38,255 bases of DNA from Methylobacter sp. (GTDB lineage: Bacteria > Pseudomonadota > Gammaproteobacteria > Methylococcales > Methylomonadaceae): NCBI GenBank assembly GCA_030684815.1, contig JAUXXQ010000123.1, positions 1-38,255 on the forward strand, written 5' to 3'. How positions within the stretch are numbered: the stretch's first letter is position 1; every line of letters starts with the position of its first letter. Positions 34,541-38,255 of the stretch are shown here, in pieces. The position numbers were made by a program, and so were the translations under genes. A model generated the notes under the pieces. That model was not told the DNA's origin, ran no database searches, and saw nothing but the letters and a program-made list of their open reading frames with translations.

Positions 34541-34568
34541 AGATAACATTTCGTTTAGATAACATTTC
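34541..34568. promoter_or_regulatory. Twin 12-bp direct repeats AGATAACATTTC in the divergent control region
   Basis: AGATAACATTTC occurs at 34541-34552 and again at 34557-34568, 16 bp apart start to start, midway between the SulP-carbonic anhydrase gene and the response regulator gene. Direct repeats in this setting suggest a regulator site acting on one or both promoters. This is seen directly; the function is inference. Confidence 0.5.
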
Positions 34569-34620
34569 ATTTGCATACGGAAGAAAAAGAACAGGGCAAC
34601 GCTTCGCTTTGTTATCGCGT

Positions 34621-34658
34621 TATAATTCTAGCCCCCTTCCCTTTCACCAACCTTTCAC
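34621..34658 (+). promoter_or_regulatory. -10 box and OmpR-type direct repeats before the response regulator
   Basis: A perfect -10 hexamer TATAAT lies at 34621-34626; no good -35 is visible at the right distance, which suits an activator-dependent promoter. Downstream, CTTTCAC is repeated at 34641-34647 and 34652-34658, an 11-bp period typical of OmpR-family binding sites. It lies in the leader just before the ATG at 34665 and may be an autoregulatory operator. Confidence 0.45.
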
Positions 34659-34664
34659 GGGTTT

Positions 34665-35339
34665 ATGAACATTTTATTGATAGAAGACGATGCTGTTTTA
34701 GCCGATGGATTGATCCATACCTTGGGCGACAGCGGTTATTCAGTGACCTGTGCAACGTCGGGGGCGTATGCCGAACACCTGCTGCAAGCACAAGGTTTCG
34801 ACCTGATTGTGCTGGATTTGGGATTGCCCGATGTCGATGGCCTGGAATTGTTGCGCAGGTTGCGCAACCGTAAAGTCCCTTTGCCCATCATGATCCTGAC
34901 CGCACGCGACGGCGTCAACGACAGGATTAACGGCATCGAACAGGGTGCGGACGACTATATGACCAAGCCGTTTGAGTTGCGGGAGTTGGAAGCCAGGGTT
35001 CACGCCCTGATTCGGCGCTGTTACGGCGGCTTCAGCAACGACATCGTCAGCGGCCGCCTGACCCTCGACACCCACAACCACCGGGTGCTGGTGGACGGTC
35101 GGCCGATTACTTTGTCAGCACGTGAATACGGCCTGTTGGAAGTCCTGATGATGCGGGCAGGCAATGTGGTCAACAAAGACTCCATTGCCCAACGCCTGGC
35201 CGTTGATGGCGATGCCCTGACCGACAATGCCATTGAAATTTATGTGTACCGCTTGCGCAAACGCATAGAGCCTTATGGTGCGGTAATCAGGACGGTGCGC
35301 GGACTCGGCTATTTACTGGAGCGCCCGGATGATGAATAA
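34665..35339 (+). CDS. OmpR-family response regulator (TctD/QseB-like)
   Basis: A 224-residue regulator. The receiver domain has LLIEDD at the start, phosphoacceptor D51 (LIVLDLGLPDVDGLELL), TARDG, and lysine in TKPFELREL. The C-terminal winged helix (about 128-220) includes LSAREYGLLEVLMMRAGNVV and DNAIEIYVYRLRKRIEPYGA, then the wing VRGLGYLLE. The TctD/QseB subgroup is suggested by this C terminus and by the TctE-type partner kinase, which overlaps its 3' end by 11 bp. It is divergent from the SulP-carbonic anhydrase operon and is its most likely regulator. Confidence 0.9.
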   Translation: MNILLIEDDAVLADGLIHTLGDSGYSVTCATSGAYAEHLLQAQGFDLIVLDLGLPDVDGLELLRRLRNRKVPLPIMILTARDGVNDRINGIEQGADDYMTKPFELRELEARVHALIRRCYGGFSNDIVSGRLTLDTHNHRVLVDGRPITLSAREYGLLEVLMMRAGNVVNKDSIAQRLAVDGDALTDNAIEIYVYRLRKRIEPYGAVIRTVRGLGYLLERPDDE

Positions 35340-36726
35340 AAGCCGCAGCCTGAAAACTGAAATCCTGCTGCGGCTGGCCATTCCGCTGATTTTTTTTATG
35401 AGCATCGAAACCGTGCTGTCCTATTTTGTCACCCTGCACCATGTCAACGTCGCTTATGACCGCTGGTTGCTGGATTCGGCACGGTCATTGACGGAAGGCA
35501 TTAAAATGCACGAAGGCACTGTCTTTGTAGAATTGCCGCCTGCTGCTTTGGATATTTTTAAATGGGACGAGCTGGATCAAACTTATTTCAAGATCATCTC
35601 GGAAGAAAAAGGCATGTTGGCGGGCGACAAATTTGTCCCCGAACCCTTAACGCAAGCAATGAACGGGGTCAGCCCGATCTATTTTAATGATGATATGTAT
35701 GGTGAGCCGGTAAGGGTCGTGTCCATCCTGATTGCCAATGGCACTCAGGAAAAGATTTTTGTCCATGTGGCAGAAACCTTGAATAAACGCCGGGGCATGA
35801 TGATGGACATTTTATTAGCCGACCTTATTCCGCAGGTCGTTTTGGTATTGTTAATAGGTCTGTATTTATTGGCAGGCGTCAAACGCGGCCTACAGCCGTT
35901 GCGTGTGTTGGCAGACGAAATTGCCCAGCGTACGCCGCGCGATTTGCGCCCCATTCCCGAACAACACGTGTTCCTTGAAGTGCGCGCACTGACCGATACC
36001 ATCAACGACCTTCTGGAACGTTTGGCACAGGCAATTGTGACCCAGGAACGGTTTATCACCAATGCCGCGCATCAATTGCGCACCCCCCTGGCCGGCTTAA
36101 AATTGCAGGCTGAGCGGGCCTTGCGCGAACAGGATGTGACCGCGATGAAACCCGCGCTGATACACATTCAAAGCTGCGCCGACCGCATGTCGCACCTGAC
36201 CACACAGCTGTTGATTTTAGCGCGGTCGGAACCGATAAACGGCGGCTATGAATTGCGGCAGCTGGATTTGTGCGCATTGGCTAAAAACACCTGTATGGAC
36301 TGGGTGCCTAAAGCCCTGCAACGGCAGATGGATCTGAGTTTTGAAGGCTTTGAACAGCCGTTATACGTGCAAGGCGACGAGGTTTTGCTGCGGGAATTGC
36401 TGGCTAATTTGCTGGATAACGCCATTTGTTACGGCCGCGACCAAGGCAACATTGTCGTTAAGGTCGAGCGCCATCCGGTACCTAGGCTAATTGTTGAGGA
36501 TGACGGCCCGGGCATACCTGATATTGAAACGGACAGGGTTTTTGAGCGCTTTTACCGTATCCCGGGAAGTTCGGGCGATGGTTGCGGCTTAGGGCTTGCC
36601 ATCGTCAAAGAAATTGCCGATTTACACCAGGCACGCCTTGAACTGAGCAGTGCCGATGAAACCGGCGGCACCCGGTTTGAGCTGTCCTTCGAGGCAAAAC
36701 AAAACGTGCTTGACATGTTAAACTAA
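35329..36726 (+). CDS. TctE/QseC-type sensor histidine kinase
   Basis: A 465-residue inner-membrane kinase. TM1 (about 15-36) is followed by a 2CSK_N-type periplasmic domain of about 130 residues (NVAYDRWLLDSARSLTEGI), TM2 (about 163-184), a HAMP-like linker, HisKA with H248 (NAAHQLRTPLAGLKLQAERAL), and HATPase_c with NLLDNAICYG, DDGPGIP and GCGLGLAIVKEI. TctE relatives sense tricarboxylates, while QseC relatives answer other signals; the ligand here cannot be read from sequence. The start shown is the first of two adjacent ATG codons, inside the end of the regulator gene. Confidence 0.9.
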   Translation: MMNKSRSLKTEILLRLAIPLIFFMSIETVLSYFVTLHHVNVAYDRWLLDSARSLTEGIKMHEGTVFVELPPAALDIFKWDELDQTYFKIISEEKGMLAGDKFVPEPLTQAMNGVSPIYFNDDMYGEPVRVVSILIANGTQEKIFVHVAETLNKRRGMMMDILLADLIPQVVLVLLIGLYLLAGVKRGLQPLRVLADEIAQRTPRDLRPIPEQHVFLEVRALTDTINDLLERLAQAIVTQERFITNAAHQLRTPLAGLKLQAERALREQDVTAMKPALIHIQSCADRMSHLTTQLLILARSEPINGGYELRQLDLCALAKNTCMDWVPKALQRQMDLSFEGFEQPLYVQGDEVLLRELLANLLDNAICYGRDQGNIVVKVERHPVPRLIVEDDGPGIPDIETDRVFERFYRIPGSSGDGCGLGLAIVKEIADLHQARLELSSADETGGTRFELSFEAKQNVLDMLN

Positions 36727-36815
36727 GCACGGCGCAAACCTAACAAACCCGTCCCTTAAACCCACGACAGGCTGATGGGACAGGCTTCAACCCACCTTTA
36801 AATTTAAAAACCATC

Positions 36816-38120
36816 GTGACAACTTTATTTCCCATTCCCGACAACCATCCGCAACGCTTTGTGCTGCACAACGAAGTCCACGCCAGAGCGCCGTTTACGC
36901 TTAATTTGCCGGTCAGGGCCAGCCATCTTGCCTTGTTACTGTCGCAGGATGAAAAAATGCAGGAACGCAAGCATTTGACCACATTGTGCGAACGCTTTGG
37001 TGTCACCCCGCCTGAAAAAGCAGCGGATCACTTTAGCGCCACCTTCAATTCCTTTCAAATGCGCTGGGAACAGCACGGCGAATTCAGCACTTACAGCTTT
37101 TATGTCCACGATACGCCCAAAGACCCTTTTGCCGATTGTGCGCTAAAAAAAGTGCCGGTGGACTGGATGTCGCAATTGCCCGGACAAGTCATCGTCGCCG
37201 CCCACGCCACCATCGTCTCTGCAGCCGACATTCATTATGATGAGGACGCTGATTTGTCGGCATTGTCGGCTTACTTTGCCAACAACCCGGTCATCGGCTC
37301 CAAAGTGACCGGCGGCGCGGCGTCAGTCTTTACCGATTTTCGCATTCACATTGACGGTTTCAGCCGGTTTTTAATTATTAACCACGGATTGAGGACAGAA
37401 CAAGCCGGACGTTTATTGCAACGGCTGTTTGAAATCGAAGTGTATCGGGTGATGGCGCTGCTGGCCTTTCCGATCGCACGCGAACTGTACCCGGCCTTAA
37501 AAAAATGCGACCGGCAGCTGTACACCATCACCAATGCCATGACCCTGCCCGACAACAATGATGGCGAATTATTGGATGAACTGACCACACTCGCGGCTGA
37601 AGTTGAAAATTACATATCCAGCAACCACTTTCGCTTTGCCGCTGCCAGCGCCTATTATCAGCTGGTGGAACAACGCGTCAACGATTTGCGCGAAGTGCGG
37701 ATTCAGGGCATCCAGACTTTGGGCGAGTTTATCAAGCGACGGCTAGAACCAGCGATTAAAACCTGCGAATCCATCTCGCACCGCTTCATCTCACTGTCAG
37801 AACGGGTCAGCAACGCCAGCCAGCTGTTACGCACACGGGTTGACATCATTATTGAGCGGCAAAACCAAGGCTTACTCACGTCAATGGCTTTGCGCGCAAA
37901 AATGCAGCTGCGGATGCAGCAAATGGTCGAAAGCATTTCGATGGTGGCAATCACCTATTATGCCGCCAGCCTGATCGGCAAAATCGCCGAAGCCTTACAT
38001 ATTGCCGGTTGGAAAATCAACCCGGACATCATTGAAGGCATCTCCATCCCTTTTATTTTGATCATCATCGCAATCAGCAGCAAACGGATCCATAAAATCA
38101 TTGCCAACACCACCGACTAA
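36816..38120 (+). CDS. DUF3422 family membrane protein
   Basis: A 434-residue protein of the DUF3422 family, recognised by the N-terminal LHNEVHARAP and the following FQMRWEQHGEFSTYSFY region. The middle is long and helical with coiled-coil character (about 240-360, including RVNDLREVRIQGIQTLGEFIKRRL). The C terminus carries two hydrophobic helices (about 375-395 and 407-425), so it is anchored in the inner membrane with most of it in the cytoplasm. The start is GTG at 36816; no ATG fits. The function of the family is not known. It is 89 bp after the sensor kinase on the same strand and may be transcribed with it. Confidence 0.87.
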   Translation: MTTLFPIPDNHPQRFVLHNEVHARAPFTLNLPVRASHLALLLSQDEKMQERKHLTTLCERFGVTPPEKAADHFSATFNSFQMRWEQHGEFSTYSFYVHDTPKDPFADCALKKVPVDWMSQLPGQVIVAAHATIVSAADIHYDEDADLSALSAYFANNPVIGSKVTGGAASVFTDFRIHIDGFSRFLIINHGLRTEQAGRLLQRLFEIEVYRVMALLAFPIARELYPALKKCDRQLYTITNAMTLPDNNDGELLDELTTLAAEVENYISSNHFRFAAASAYYQLVEQRVNDLREVRIQGIQTLGEFIKRRLEPAIKTCESISHRFISLSERVSNASQLLRTRVDIIIERQNQGLLTSMALRAKMQLRMQQMVESISMVAITYYAASLIGKIAEALHIAGWKINPDIIEGISIPFILIIIAISSKRIHKIIANTTD

Positions 38121-38124
38121 ACAA

Positions 38125-38194
38125 CCACCAGCTAAAGCTGGTGGGTTTGAGTTACGGACTGGAAGTCCGGATACGCGTCGACTTAACGACGCGT
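38125..38194 (-). repeat. Row of hairpins resembling an IS200/IS605 right end
   Basis: Three perfect hairpins lie in a row: CCACCAGC/GCTGGTGG with TAAA loop (38125-38144), CGGACT/AGTCCG with GGA loop (38155-38169), and ACGCGTCG/CGACGCGT with 6-nt loop (38173-38194). They sit between the DUF3422 stop and the stop codon of a minus-strand frame at the window edge. Subterminal hairpins just past a tnpB stop are a feature of IS200/IS605 elements. The first hairpin could also serve as a terminator for DUF3422. Confidence 0.5.
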
Positions 38195-38195
38195 C

Positions 38196-38255
38196 TTATG
38201 GAGGCTCCATCTTAAATTCATCGTTCGGATTAGGCTCAAAATGATGCTCCAAATA
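38196..38255 (-). CDS. C-terminal tail of a minus-strand gene cut by the window edge
   Basis: Nineteen sense codons read leftward from the window edge to a TAA at 38198-38196, ending YLEHHFEPNPNDEFKMEPP. The composition is coding-like, but the fragment is too short to name a family. Given the hairpins immediately downstream, a TnpB-type protein of an IS200/IS605 element is one possibility. Whether the frame is really open further upstream cannot be seen. Confidence 0.35.
   Translation of the reverse strand, partial: YLEHHFEPNPNDEFKMEPP

Overview
The window reads as a chromosomal segment of a gammaproteobacterium. The best fit is a methanotroph of the Methylococcales type. This is an inference from a MoxY/MxaY-like sensor kinase, a complete sdhCDAB-sdhE operon, a homodimeric-E1 pyruvate dehydrogenase operon, the succinylase branch of lysine synthesis, a SulP-carbonic anhydrase fusion, and intergenic spaces full of short palindromic repeats. 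No rRNA, tRNA or CRISPR array was seen. The backbone genes are moderately GC-rich. The left edge (about 1-2480) and the first half of the SNF2 gene are visibly more AT-rich.

Layout. (1) 1-2892: accessory edge on the minus strand with an IS3-type transposase remnant, an OLD-family ATPase/TOPRIM nuclease whose promoter lies between two related palindromes, and a HicAB toxin-antitoxin pair. (2) 2882-6853: sdhC-sdhD-sdhA-sdhB-sdhE on the minus strand. sdhA and sdhB are separated by about 340 bp of inverted-repeat elements, and hicA starts inside the last codons of sdhE. (3) 7278-9223: MoxYX-like two-component system on the plus strand, divergent from sdh. (4) 9343-15245: one long minus-strand set, M48 lipoprotein peptidase-dapC-dapD-Uma2 protein-DUF1456 protein-small acidic protein-yffB-dapE. 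(5) 15514-18147: NdvB-like GH17-GT2 beta-glucan synthase. (6) 18312-23754: aceE-aceF-lpd. (7) 24011-26150: dctA and a secreted thermonuclease-like protein. (8) 26329-30459: large SNF2 ATPase on the plus strand. (9) 30460-30945: a gene-free stretch of stacked repeats. (10) 30946-34483: SulP-carbonic anhydrase fusion, a probable outer-membrane beta-barrel and a small membrane protein on the minus strand, divergent from a TctD/TctE-type two-component system (34665-36726). (11) 36816-38120: DUF3422 membrane protein. (12) Right edge: the 3' tail of a minus-strand gene followed by a row of hairpins resembling an IS200/IS605 right end.

Together the metabolic genes cover pyruvate to acetyl-CoA (aceEF-lpd), succinate oxidation with its flavinylation factor (sdh-sdhE), C4-dicarboxylate uptake (dctA), meso-diaminopimelate supply (dapC/D/E) and bicarbonate/CO2 handling (SulP-CA). 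The two least described parts are (a) the bicarbonate-transport cluster with its divergent regulator and two sets of direct repeats in the shared intergenic region, and (b) the families of terminal-inverted-repeat elements and long perfect hairpins placed in promoter and inter-operon gaps. One of these elements separates sdhA from sdhB and another supplies the stop codon of the SNF2 gene.
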